Part shown: positions 35,452 to 43,538 of the stretch, piece by piece
Position numbering within the stretch: position 1 is the stretch's first letter
How the letters are laid out: every line of letters begins with the position of its first letter
NCBI GenBank assembly: GCA_020524525.2
Contig: CP129018.1
Coordinates: forward strand, 1,368,115 to 1,432,114
Direction of reading: 5' to 3'
DNA: 64,000 nt
Source of the DNA: Bacillus tianshenii
GTDB taxonomy: Bacteria > Bacillota > Bacilli > Bacillales > Bacillaceae_N
Notes under the pieces: model-generated
The model's input: the letters and a program-made list of their open reading frames with translations, nothing else
The model's database searches: none
What the model was told of the DNA's origin: nothing
Program-made: the position numbers and the translations under genes

Positions 35452-36120
35452 ATGGCAATCCACATCAACGGGCATTGGAAAGAGATGATCGAGTATATCG
35501 GGCTTGAAGAAAAACACCTCACATTGTTGAATAACTATCAGTCCTATATCGAGTCAAAAACACAACAGGTTATCGTTCGTTTCTATAATCGAATGGCTGC
35601 AGTACCGAAATTGGCTGAAATCGCTGAGACAAACTCCACTTTCCAGCGTCTTGTACAAACACAGGTTGACTATTTCAAGCACTTGTTCACTGATACAATT
35701 GATGATGCGTACATCCATTATGTCACACGAATAGGAGCTGCCCATGCAAGAATTGGCCTTGAACCTGATTGGTATATGGGTGGTGTTACGGTTTATTTAG
35801 ATGAAATGATGGCATTGTGCAGTGATCTTGAAGATGGACTGCCTCTCTATCACGCTTTTACCAAAAGACTTTTATTTGATACGAAAATTGCCTTGCTTGC
35901 CTATGATCGTTTAAAGGAAAATCATGAATACAAAGATAAAATCATTATTCATTCGAATGAAATGCTTCATAATTTAACACTGCTTTCAGAGGTAGCAGCG
36001 ACCCATTCATCAGAAAGCACCAACCTTAACCAAACTTATGCTTCTAACGCGAAGGAAATTGACTTTTTAGCACAAGAGTTGTTGCGAATTGCCCAAGAAT
36101 TACATGAAGAGGCTCAATAA
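35452..36120 (+). CDS. Globin-coupled-sensor-type heme protein without a standard output domain
   Basis: A protein of about 222 aa. Residues 1-165 match the sensor globin fold of HemAT: LEEKHLTLLNNYQSYIESKT, FQRLVQTQVDYFKHLF and RIGAAHARIGLEPDWYMGG, in which the His of HARIGL is the expected proximal heme ligand. The C-terminal 55 residues form a short helical, probably coiled-coil segment, far too short for a chemoreceptor or cyclase domain. It probably senses O2 or another gas. ATG 35452 follows AAAGGTG; GTG 35443 overlaps that site. Confidence 0.8.
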   Translation: MAIHINGHWKEMIEYIGLEEKHLTLLNNYQSYIESKTQQVIVRFYNRMAAVPKLAEIAETNSTFQRLVQTQVDYFKHLFTDTIDDAYIHYVTRIGAAHARIGLEPDWYMGGVTVYLDEMMALCSDLEDGLPLYHAFTKRLLFDTKIALLAYDRLKENHEYKDKIIIHSNEMLHNLTLLSEVAATHSSESTNLNQTYASNAKEIDFLAQELLRIAQELHEEAQ

Positions 36121-36127
36121 ATCTATC

Positions 36128-36162
36128 AAAACGTTCCAGGCGATATTCGCTGGAACGTTTTT
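36128..36162 (+). terminator. Terminator of the globin gene
   Basis: AAAACGTTCCA pairs with TGGAACGTTTT, with an inner GCG/CGC and a 5-nt loop. A T-run closes the structure. Confidence 0.85.
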
Positions 36163-36226
36163 GTTGTTCTAGAGGGGCTCCATTCTGCTACAATAAATAT
36201 GGATAATGATTCAAAGGAGCCATTGA

Positions 36227-37048
36227 ATGAACGAAGAAGAAAAAGAAAAATTTTCAGAGCATTTAAATGACTTGAAGCGAAATGAACCAGATTTATACGA
36301 AGACCCTGAAGAGATTGAAAAATATTTTAACCAAAAAGAAGAACCGTTAAAAAAAGAAAAGCAACCACCATCTAAATTAAAAAAGAGCATGCTTATAATC
36401 GTGGCGTTGTTCTTAATCATTAGTACTGCAGGAACACTTCTCAACGTTCTCAACCTGCCTGCTCTTGAATTTTTATCGAAATCCTCAAACCTTTCTCAAG
36501 AAGAGAAGATTCAAACATATAAAAAAAGCGTCGTTATGATTCAGTCGGAAAACCGAAACGGTACAGGCTTTAATATTTCAAGCGAAGGATTAATTGTAAC
36601 GAATTATCATATTGTTCGCGACAACGGAAAAAGCGTAATTAGTTTTCCGGATGGAACGGTGCTAGAAGCAAAAGTACTGCATACATCAAAGAGTAAAGAT
36701 TTGGCACTATTATCTGTTAATTCTGATAAGCCTCTTCCACATTTAGATGTGAAGGCAAATGAAACGTGGCAAATGAATGACCCTATTTATGTGATTGGTA
36801 ATCCACTTTCTTATAATCAAGTTGCAATTGAAGGCACAATTGTCGGCGAAAAAAATAAAACAAACATGTCTGCTATGCTAATTGATGCCCCTATCCACAG
36901 CGGAAACAGCGGCAGTCCAGTCATCGATGAAAAGGGGAAAGTAATTGGCATTATTTATGCAAAAGGTTCTGTTGCCTTAAACGAGGAATCAAAAAAGGTT
37001 GGATTCGCGATACCAGCAGAAGAAATTTCAAACTTACTTAATGAATGA
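36227..37048 (+). CDS. Membrane-anchored trypsin-like serine protease (HtrA-like, no PDZ)
   Basis: A 273-aa protein. An acidic cytosolic N-terminus (1-50), one transmembrane helix (SMLIIVALFLIISTAGTLL, about 54-72) and an external protease domain are seen. Catalytic His is in TNYHIVRD, Asp in SKDLALLSV and Ser in HSGNSGSPVID, so the triad is complete. It ends directly after the domain with FAIPAEEISNLL and has no PDZ domain, unlike full HtrA proteins. CAAAGGAG precedes the ATG. A role in envelope protein quality control is likely. Confidence 0.85.
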   Translation: MNEEEKEKFSEHLNDLKRNEPDLYEDPEEIEKYFNQKEEPLKKEKQPPSKLKKSMLIIVALFLIISTAGTLLNVLNLPALEFLSKSSNLSQEEKIQTYKKSVVMIQSENRNGTGFNISSEGLIVTNYHIVRDNGKSVISFPDGTVLEAKVLHTSKSKDLALLSVNSDKPLPHLDVKANETWQMNDPIYVIGNPLSYNQVAIEGTIVGEKNKTNMSAMLIDAPIHSGNSGSPVIDEKGKVIGIIYAKGSVALNEESKKVGFAIPAEEISNLLNE

Positions 37049-37074
37049 GTTATTTCCAAGGAGGTTGAACAACG

Positions 37075-37479
37075 TTGAGAATTGCCTTAATCGCTCATGA
37101 TAAGAAGAAAAAAGAGATGGTACAATTCACGACAGCTTATAAAGATATTTTAGACGGTCATGAACTTCATGCTACTGGTACAACTGGGCAAAAGATTATC
37201 GAAGCAACTGATTTAAAGGTGAAACGATTTCAATCTGGCCCGCTTGGAGGTGACCAAGAGATCGGTGCGCTAATCGCACAAAATAAAATGGATATGGTTA
37301 TCTTTTTTCGAGATCCTCTTACTGCGCAGCCACATGAACCAGACGTAACGGCTTTATTGCGCCTTTGTGATGTACATGCAATTCCACTTGCTACGAACAT
37401 GGGAACAGCTGAAATTCTAATCCGTGGATTAGAACGCGGGGATTTAAAGTGGCGTTCCATCATTCACGAAAAGGAATAA
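37075..37479 (+). CDS. mgsA: Methylglyoxal synthase
   Basis: A 134-aa enzyme converting dihydroxyacetone phosphate to methylglyoxal and phosphate. Family motifs are all present: [32 protein letters not shown] with the catalytic Asp region, and [18 protein letters not shown] 37075 is the start, after AAGGAGG. In B. subtilis mgsA lies near dapB, whereas here it is 26 nt behind the serine protease gene and may be read with it. Confidence 0.93.
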   Translation: MRIALIAHDKKKKEMVQFTTAYKDILDGHELHATGTTGQKIIEATDLKVKRFQSGPLGGDQEIGALIAQNKMDMVIFFRDPLTAQPHEPDVTALLRLCDVHAIPLATNMGTAEILIRGLERGDLKWRSIIHEKE

Positions 37480-37486
37480 GACGTAG

Positions 37487-37516
37487 AAAACGAGGCGATA
37501 TTTCCGCCTCGTTTTT
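37487..37516. terminator. Bidirectional terminator
   Basis: AAAACGAGGCG and CGCCTCGTTTTT pair over 11 bp around a 7-nt loop. It lies between mgsA and the converging CsxC-like gene. Confidence 0.85.
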
Positions 37517-37518
37517 GT

Positions 37519-38418
37519 TTAATATTTGTGTTTATCATAGTGGTCATCTTTGTCATAGTCACAATGATGATGGTGTCCTTTTTCATCGATATACACCTGC
37601 TGTTTTTGTAAGACTTTCAGTGTTAACTCAACGACCATTTTTTCTTCTACTTTTGTAAATGTGCCCTCTTCAAACGGACCGTCTACCCAATTTCCACTGC
37701 CATCTTGAACACGGCCCATTTTACGGTCAAGTGCTTCATCATATTCAATAAAGTTGCTGTGAAGCAGTTCACAGTAAGGTAACTCGTTGAATGTTTCCCC
37801 ACTGATTTGGTCAAATTGTGAAAGGTCGCCTGATAATAATTGATCTTTATCCGAGAACCCTTGTGGTAACTTATGCGTTCTAAAGTACGTGAAGTCGCGA
37901 CGGTCAGGATTTTTCTCAAATTGAGGAGGGTTAATATAATCTATCTCAGTCACTGTGCTAAACGGGAGGTCTATTGTTAAAGAACGAATGTTTGAAACAA
38001 CAGAGTTTCTGTCTGAATATTTTGGTGTTGCATATTGGATGTTTTTACGAACAAAGCCTTTAATAAACAGCTTATTCGTTGGCAGTAACAAACGGCATTG
38101 CGTTACCTTTAAGTTCTTCTTCACTTCTTTAATTTCTAAGACAGGCTCTGGAAACTTAATTGTCGCATCCATATCTATTTGTACCTTTGTTTCACTTAAG
38201 ACGACAGGCACTTTCACATAAGCTTTTTTAATAGCTTTTGGATGCACGTTTTTATTTGTAGAAGAAGGCACGACCGCATTTTTGTGACGCTTTACAGATT
38301 TTTTCTTTTCTTGCTTCGGCTCATGATGCTTTTCTTGGTGATGATGCTGTGGGTAAAGAGGTGTTGACGGTTTGCCTTCACTTCCATATTTCCCCTTGTG
38401 ATGGTGGTGTGAGGACAT
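37519..38418 (-). CDS. His-rich CsxC-like spore-surface protein
   Basis: A protein of about 299 aa. Both ends are rich in His, Lys and Asp (MSSHHHHKGKYGS at the start; GHHHHCDYDKDDHYDKHKY at the end). The core has KVPVVLSETKVQIDMDATIK, KVTQCRLLLPTNKLFIKGFV and RKNIQYATP, a repeat pattern seen in CsxC/SPOCS-type coat and exosporium proteins of spore formers. The His clusters may bind metal. ATG 38418 has AAAGGA 8 nt upstream and is preferred to earlier in-frame codons. Confidence 0.65.
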   Translation of the reverse strand: MSSHHHHKGKYGSEGKPSTPLYPQHHHQEKHHEPKQEKKKSVKRHKNAVVPSSTNKNVHPKAIKKAYVKVPVVLSETKVQIDMDATIKFPEPVLEIKEVKKNLKVTQCRLLLPTNKLFIKGFVRKNIQYATPKYSDRNSVVSNIRSLTIDLPFSTVTEIDYINPPQFEKNPDRRDFTYFRTHKLPQGFSDKDQLLSGDLSQFDQISGETFNELPYCELLHSNFIEYDEALDRKMGRVQDGSGNWVDGPFEEGTFTKVEEKMVVELTLKVLQKQQVYIDEKGHHHHCDYDKDDHYDKHKY

Positions 38419-38523
38419 GGTGTTCATCCTTTCTCTGATTTGTTTTGCTACAGTACATTGTATGTTTGTAGTACAAATCCGGATGGACAACTATCTTATG
38501 GCTATCGCCTTTTTTTAAACGAA

Positions 38524-38554
38524 ACACCAGTGCAGAAATAAGCCGCACTGGTGT
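38524..38554 (-). terminator. Terminator of the nitroreductase gene
   Basis: ACACCAGTGC (38524-38533) pairs with GCACTGGTGT (38545-38554) around an 11-nt loop. TTTCGTTT follows on the minus strand. Confidence 0.75.
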
Positions 38555-38559
38555 ATTGT

Positions 38560-39309
38560 CTATCTTAAATTAAAGCCTTGCTTTTCAATGAATTCTTTCA
38601 TATATTTACGCTTATTATTGCTAAGTAATGTCATTATTAAGTCTGTCCAGCTGTCCTCTCGTTTACCGTCTGTTCGTTCTTTATAATATTCTTTTATTAC
38701 ACGGTCATATGTAGAAAGCTGGTCTTTCATACGTTCTAAATCAGTGTTATACGTATTTTCATGATAGATAAGTTCAAGTGGTAATCTTGGTTTCAGGTCT
38801 GGGTCATGATCAGGAGTACCAACGGTCAGCCCGAATAAGGGAATAACTCGCTTAGGTGTTTCTAAGATTTGTTGAACCCCATCTAAATCATTGCGAATAC
38901 CGCCAATATAACAAGCGCCAAGTCCCATCGATTCTGCAGCAAGCACAGCATTTTGGGCGGCAAGTGCTGCATCAATAAGAGCGACCATGAATAACTCCGT
39001 GCTTTCAAGTGATTCGTCAATTTGTTCACCTTTCCATTGAGCTATTTGCTCATGGCGATATAAATCAGCACAAAATACAAATAAGTGACCACTTTTGGCT
39101 ACATAGGGCTGGTTCCCAGCTAATTGTGCCAAGGCGTCTTTTTTCTGTTGATCAGTGACACCTATAATGGAATAGGATTGAATATAACTTGAAGTTGCTG
39201 CTGATTGAGCTGAACGGACAATTGTTTCAACCTGTTCAGACGTTAATCGTTCATCTTTAAACTTGCGAACAGAACGGTGACTTTGAATCGTATTGATTGT
39301 TTGATTCAT
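38560..39309 (-). CDS. NADPH-dependent FMN nitroreductase (NfsA/NfrA type)
   Basis: A 249-aa nitroreductase of the NfsA-FRP group, the exact length of B. subtilis NfrA1. Typical parts are SHRSVRKFKDERLT (FMN phosphate contact), GLGACYIGGIRND and FGLTVGTPD. It reduces nitroaromatics, quinones or flavins and is usually a stress-induced oxidoreductase. It is monocistronic, with GGAGGAG before the ATG and a terminator behind. Confidence 0.88.
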   Translation of the reverse strand: MNQTINTIQSHRSVRKFKDERLTSEQVETIVRSAQSAATSSYIQSYSIIGVTDQQKKDALAQLAGNQPYVAKSGHLFVFCADLYRHEQIAQWKGEQIDESLESTELFMVALIDAALAAQNAVLAAESMGLGACYIGGIRNDLDGVQQILETPKRVIPLFGLTVGTPDHDPDLKPRLPLELIYHENTYNTDLERMKDQLSTYDRVIKEYYKERTDGKREDSWTDLIMTLLSNNKRKYMKEFIEKQGFNLR

Positions 39310-39394
39310 CGAACTCCTCCTTATCCAATATGTATGGTTCCTTTTCTATCATATTGGAATGGCAAAAGAAAATAAAATGTTCTGCTGTTACATA

Positions 39395-39430
39395 AAGAAA
39401 ACGCACAGCTGAAATGAATGGCTGTGCGCT
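39395..39430 (-). terminator. Terminator of the liv operon
   Basis: GCGCACAGC and GCTGTGCGT pair over 8-9 bp around an 11-nt loop. TTTCTTT follows on the minus strand, just after livF. Confidence 0.8.
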
Positions 39431-39438
39431 TAATATCT

Positions 39439-40227
39439 TTACACCCATCGTTTTTTCCGCCGATAGGATTTTACTTCACGATAGTTTTTACGACCTTCAT
39501 CACTCATGCCTAAGTAATGTTCTTGCACTTCTTTGTTTTCAAGTAATTCGGAAACAGGTGCTTCCATTACCGTTCGGCCGTCTTCTACAATATACCCGTA
39601 GTCTGAAATTGAAAGAGCGACATTGGCATTTTGCTCAACAACAAGAATAGACGTTCCTTCCTCCTCGTTAATTTGTTTTATATTTTGAAAAATCTCTTTT
39701 ACAAGTAAAGGTGCAATCCCAAGTGAAGGTTCATCTAGCAAAAGCAGCTTTGGTTTTGCCATAATTCCTCTACCAATTGCAAGCATCTGTTGTTCACCGC
39801 CAGAGAGAAGACCTGCATGGCGTGAGCGGAGCATCTTTAACTTCGGAAAGTAGTGATAGACTCGTTCCATGTCTTCTTTTAAATGATGACGGTCCTTTCG
39901 TGAATGTGCTCCTGCAATGAGGTTTTCTTCAACCGTTAAATGCTTGAATACACGGCGGCCTTCCATGCTTTGAAAGATGCCTTTCTTTACAATTGCATCC
40001 GCACTTATACCGGTAATTTCCTCATCATTATACGTAATCGAGCCCTTCGTCACTTGGCCGCCATCTCCTCCAAGCAGACCAGAAATTGCTTTAAGTGTTG
40101 TAGACTTGCCTGCCCCATTACTTCCAAGCAGGGCAACAATTTTACCAGGCGGTACTTCTAATGACATCCCTTTTAGAACAAGAATCATTTTAGAATAGAC
40201 AACTTCAATATTATTAACCCGAAGCAT
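39439..40227 (-). CDS. livF: Branched-chain amino-acid-type ABC transporter ATPase LivF
   Basis: A 262-aa ABC ATPase: Walker A GSNGAGKSTT, signature LSGGEQQMLAIGR, Walker B LLLDEPSLGIAP and a switch His-less VVEQNANVAL, as is common in LivF. The extra C-terminal tail of about 25 residues is basic. It powers uptake by LivH/LivM with LivG. It is the last gene of the operon and is separated from livK by a hairpin. Confidence 0.9.
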   Translation of the reverse strand: MLRVNNIEVVYSKMILVLKGMSLEVPPGKIVALLGSNGAGKSTTLKAISGLLGGDGGQVTKGSITYNDEEITGISADAIVKKGIFQSMEGRRVFKHLTVEENLIAGAHSRKDRHHLKEDMERVYHYFPKLKMLRSRHAGLLSGGEQQMLAIGRGIMAKPKLLLLDEPSLGIAPLLVKEIFQNIKQINEEEGTSILVVEQNANVALSISDYGYIVEDGRTVMEAPVSELLENKEVQEHYLGMSDEGRKNYREVKSYRRKKRWV

Positions 40228-40252
40228 TCTTTATCCTCCCCTTATTAGTGTG

Positions 40253-40280
40253 AGAGAAAAAGGAGGCCGAAGCCTCCTTT
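40253..40280 (-). terminator. Strong hairpin between livK and livF
   Basis: AAAGGAGGC and GCCTCCTTT enclose a CGAA loop (TTCG on the minus strand, an unusually stable tetraloop). TTTCTC follows on the minus strand. It is inside the operon, so it probably reduces read-through into livF or stabilises the livK message. Confidence 0.8.
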
Positions 40281-40288
40281 CATCATTA

Positions 40289-41515
40289 TTAATCTTCGTA
40301 GCTGAAATAATCAGAAATAATCTCGAATTTTCCGTTTTTCACTTCAGCAAGACGAACTTGATTTGTTCCTGCATGGTTATCAGCAGTAAATGTAACTGGA
40401 GCAGCTAATCCGCCTAAATCAAGATTATTGATCTTTTCAATCCCTTGACGGATACCCTCACCTGTCATTTCTTCAGCATTGCCGATACCTTGAGCCATAA
40501 TTTTCGCTGTAACCCAGCCTTGGACGAACTTTTGGCTAATGTCATCTGTGCTTTGCCCTTTTGATTCTAAGTATTCCTTGATTTCAGCCATTCCTTCAAG
40601 GTCTTCATAAGGGAATGCATGTGTTACCACACCAAGCATACCTTCAGCCGCATCACCAGCAATATCAATTACACCTTCACCAGTTGCCCAGTTCAAGCCG
40701 ATAAACTGTGTTTCAATGCCCAATGTTTGTGCTTCACGCAAAATCGTTGCGGCTGCACCCCATGTTTGGTTAATGATCGCATAATCAGGGTTTTTCTTCT
40801 GCATATTTAACATTTGAGATTGAGCTTCTGTTGCTGTTACTGGAATTACTTCTTCATCAACAATTTTCACGCCAACCTCAGCTGCGTAATTTTTAATATC
40901 TTCAATAGGAGAACGGCCAAAAGCTGTGTCATTATATAGCAATGCAAGTGTTGGTTCGCCATCACCTTTATGGTTGTCTTTAATCCATTTTACAACCGCG
41001 CGGCCTTGGTCAGAATATGTAGCGGCTGTTAAGAAGTTATATGGACTTTCGTCTAAGTTTTTCAAATTTTCAGAATAAGAAGCGGAGAAATATGGTAACT
41101 TATCATGTGCAACCTGCTGGCGCAGTGCTTCAGTATCTGCTGTTCCCCAGCCAAGAACGGCAACGACTTTATGACGATCGCGTAACTCTTGGTACAACCG
41201 TTGACCCTTTGCAATATCGTACGAGTAATCATCACCATTAAGCTCAACTTGAAGTCCATTAATGCCACCATTGCTGTTTAAATATTCATAATAAGCTTTT
41301 TCGCCCTCAGCGTATGGTGTACCTACGTCTCCAGTTCCGCCTGTAATATCAAATAATGCACCAATTTTAACTGTGTTACCGCCATCACTTGAACCTTCTC
41401 CACTTGCTTCTTGTGCCGGTGCATCTGTTGATTGACTTCCACAAGCTGCTAGTATGCCGGTCATTAACATCATACAAGCGATTAATAACCAAGACTTTGC
41501 CCACCTAGTTTTCAT
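40289..41515 (-). CDS. Substrate-binding lipoprotein LivK-like
   Basis: A 408-aa periplasmic-binding-protein type I lipoprotein. It has a signal peptide with lipobox LAAC near residue 25, then a Ser/Gly/Asp-rich linker. VKIGALFDITGGTGDVG begins the mature fold. It captures the ligand for the LivHMGF transporter. The acyl-CoA synthetase in the same operon suggests an aliphatic or aromatic acid ligand rather than an amino acid. This is inferred. Confidence 0.88.
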   Translation of the reverse strand: MKTRWAKSWLLIACMMLMTGILAACGSQSTDAPAQEASGEGSSDGGNTVKIGALFDITGGTGDVGTPYAEGEKAYYEYLNSNGGINGLQVELNGDDYSYDIAKGQRLYQELRDRHKVVAVLGWGTADTEALRQQVAHDKLPYFSASYSENLKNLDESPYNFLTAATYSDQGRAVVKWIKDNHKGDGEPTLALLYNDTAFGRSPIEDIKNYAAEVGVKIVDEEVIPVTATEAQSQMLNMQKKNPDYAIINQTWGAAATILREAQTLGIETQFIGLNWATGEGVIDIAGDAAEGMLGVVTHAFPYEDLEGMAEIKEYLESKGQSTDDISQKFVQGWVTAKIMAQGIGNAEEMTGEGIRQGIEKINNLDLGGLAAPVTFTADNHAGTNQVRLAEVKNGKFEIISDYFSYED

Positions 41516-41586
41516 TCAATCTACTCCCCTTTGTTTTTGTTTTTCATTTATTGAGTAACAAAACACTGAATGTTTCGTTGTCTCTG

Positions 41587-42648
41587 CTAATAAGAAAACG
41601 GCCAGAGCTTAAAGTAATTTTTAATGTTGCTCCAAATATGCGCTAATCCTCCAGGCTCAAAGATAAGGAACAAAATAATGACTGCTCCAAATGTAAGCTC
41701 TTGAAAGGCAGCTAAAGCATTCTGCATATTAGGCATAAAGACGGTAATAAAGTCGACGACAAAACCAAGTCCAACCGGTAGAAGTGTAATAAAAACTGCC
41801 CCAAGAATGGAACCCAGAATACTTCCAAGACCGCCTACTAAAATCATCGCCAAATATTGAATAGATACATTGATACTGTATAACTCTGGACTTACAATCA
41901 TCGTATAATGTGCAAGCAGCGCCCCAGCTATCCCAACAAAGAAGGAACTGATAGCAAACGATAACACCTTATACTTAAAAAGATTAATCCCCATAATTTG
42001 TGCGGCTACATCTCGGTCACGAACAGCTAAAAAAGCTCGGCCGATACGGCTCCGGAACAAATTTAATGAATAGATGATTGTCACTAATAAGACGACCAAG
42101 CATAAATAGTAGTAACTGCTAGCTGACATGAAGGAGAAACTACCGATGGAAGGTCTTTGAAGCACCATTCCAGATGTTCCGCCTGTTAAACTAGTCCAGC
42201 GGCTAATCACAAATAGAATAATAAACTGTGCTGCAAGCGTTGCAATTGCTAAGTACAAACCTTTTAAGCGCAGCGATGGTATTCCAAAAAGTGCCCCAAC
42301 TGCTGCAGTAACAGCTCCTGCAACTGGGATAGCCACCCAAAAGCTTAAACCAAGTGTGCTCGTTAAGATTGCGGATGTATACCCGCCTACTCCTAAGAAA
42401 GCACCCACGCCGATCGAAATTTGTCCTGTAAATCCCGTTAAAATATTTAAACCAATTGCCCCGACAGAAGCAATCGCGCATAGCGTTGCTAAGCCAACCA
42501 CGTAGTCATTTGTGAGCAGTGGAAACAAAAATGCTAGTGCTGCCAAAATAATCATTCTTACCTTCACTCGTTGTACTGTGAAAATCGCCATGTCTTTGTT
42601 GTAACGCGTTTTGTATGTTCCGCATCCCATTACAAATGGATTTCTCAC
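41587..42648 (-). CDS. livM: ABC transporter permease LivM-like
   Basis: A permease of about 353 aa with some ten helices. The family segments NILTGFTGQISIGVGAFLGVGGY, LRLKGLYLAIATLA and the cytoplasmic loop GRAFLAVRDRDVAAQIMGIN are clear. The frame is open to 42690, but GTG 42648 has AAAGGGTG at good spacing and sits 4 nt after livH, so it is preferred. Confidence 0.88.
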   Translation of the reverse strand: MRNPFVMGCGTYKTRYNKDMAIFTVQRVKVRMIILAALAFLFPLLTNDYVVGLATLCAIASVGAIGLNILTGFTGQISIGVGAFLGVGGYTSAILTSTLGLSFWVAIPVAGAVTAAVGALFGIPSLRLKGLYLAIATLAAQFIILFVISRWTSLTGGTSGMVLQRPSIGSFSFMSASSYYYLCLVVLLVTIIYSLNLFRSRIGRAFLAVRDRDVAAQIMGINLFKYKVLSFAISSFFVGIAGALLAHYTMIVSPELYSINVSIQYLAMILVGGLGSILGSILGAVFITLLPVGLGFVVDFITVFMPNMQNALAAFQELTFGAVIILFLIFEPGGLAHIWSNIKNYFKLWPFSY

Positions 42649-42652
42649 TTCT

Positions 42653-43537
42653 TCACACCCTTTCAATTCCACCTTTTCCAAACAATCCATATGGCTTAAT
42701 CATGAGAATCAAAATAACAATAATGAACGGGAAGACATCCTTCAACCCTCCGCCAACAAGAGGGTCTAAATAACCACCTGCCATGCTTTGCAATATTCCA
42801 ATTAAGAAGCCTCCGACAATTGCTCCTGGAATACTATCAAGTCCGCCAAGTATAACAACCGGTAAAACCGTTAAGCCGATTAACGACATTGTTGCATTCA
42901 CACCGTTAATATTTCCTAACAGTACGCCACCGACTGCCGCTACTACAGATGCAATTGCCCACGTAGCCGCAAAGACTTTCTTAACGCTGATACCCATTGA
43001 AGCAGCTGCTTGAAGATCATCCGCCACTGCTCGCATCGCAATGCCCATTTTTGAAAATTTGAAGAAAACAGTAAAGGCAATTAATAGTGCCAATACAATG
43101 ACAAACGACCACAAATAAACAGGCGTAATGATTACCTCTCCAATTGTTACTGGAGTGTTCGGGAAGATTTGCGGATACATCTTTGTTTGATGCCCCCAAA
43201 TCATATGAATCAACCCAGCTAATAAGTTACCAAGACCAATCGTAGCCATGATGACAGATATTGTCGGTGCATTTAATAGTGGTCTTAATACAATTCGTTC
43301 AACAATTAACCCAAGAATAGCGTTAAAGACTAAAGTAAGAAGCAGGGCTACTAGGAAAGGCAGCTTCAACACCGTCACTAAAGTTAAACAAATATAGGAA
43401 CCGATTAACACAAACTCACCGTTCGCTAAGTTAAGTGCATCACTTGCCTTATAGATTAAGACAAATCCTAACGCAACAAGCGCATAGATACTGCCGACAA
43501 CAATGCCGCTAACGAGCATTTGCATAAAAAATGTCAC
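42653..43537 (-). CDS. livH: ABC transporter permease LivH-like
   Basis: A 294-aa permease with about eight helices. Family motifs are SGIVVGSIYALVALGFVLIY at the N-terminus, DALNLANGEFVLIGSY, and the coupling loop GIAMRAVADDLQAAASMGIS, which contacts the ATPases. It pairs with LivM. It starts 1 nt after the synthetase gene, indicating tight cotranscription. Confidence 0.9.
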   Translation of the reverse strand: MTFFMQMLVSGIVVGSIYALVALGFVLIYKASDALNLANGEFVLIGSYICLTLVTVLKLPFLVALLLTLVFNAILGLIVERIVLRPLLNAPTISVIMATIGLGNLLAGLIHMIWGHQTKMYPQIFPNTPVTIGEVIITPVYLWSFVIVLALLIAFTVFFKFSKMGIAMRAVADDLQAAASMGISVKKVFAATWAIASVVAAVGGVLLGNINGVNATMSLIGLTVLPVVILGGLDSIPGAIVGGFLIGILQSMAGGYLDPLVGGGLKDVFPFIIVILILMIKPYGLFGKGGIERV

Positions 43538-43538
43538 C

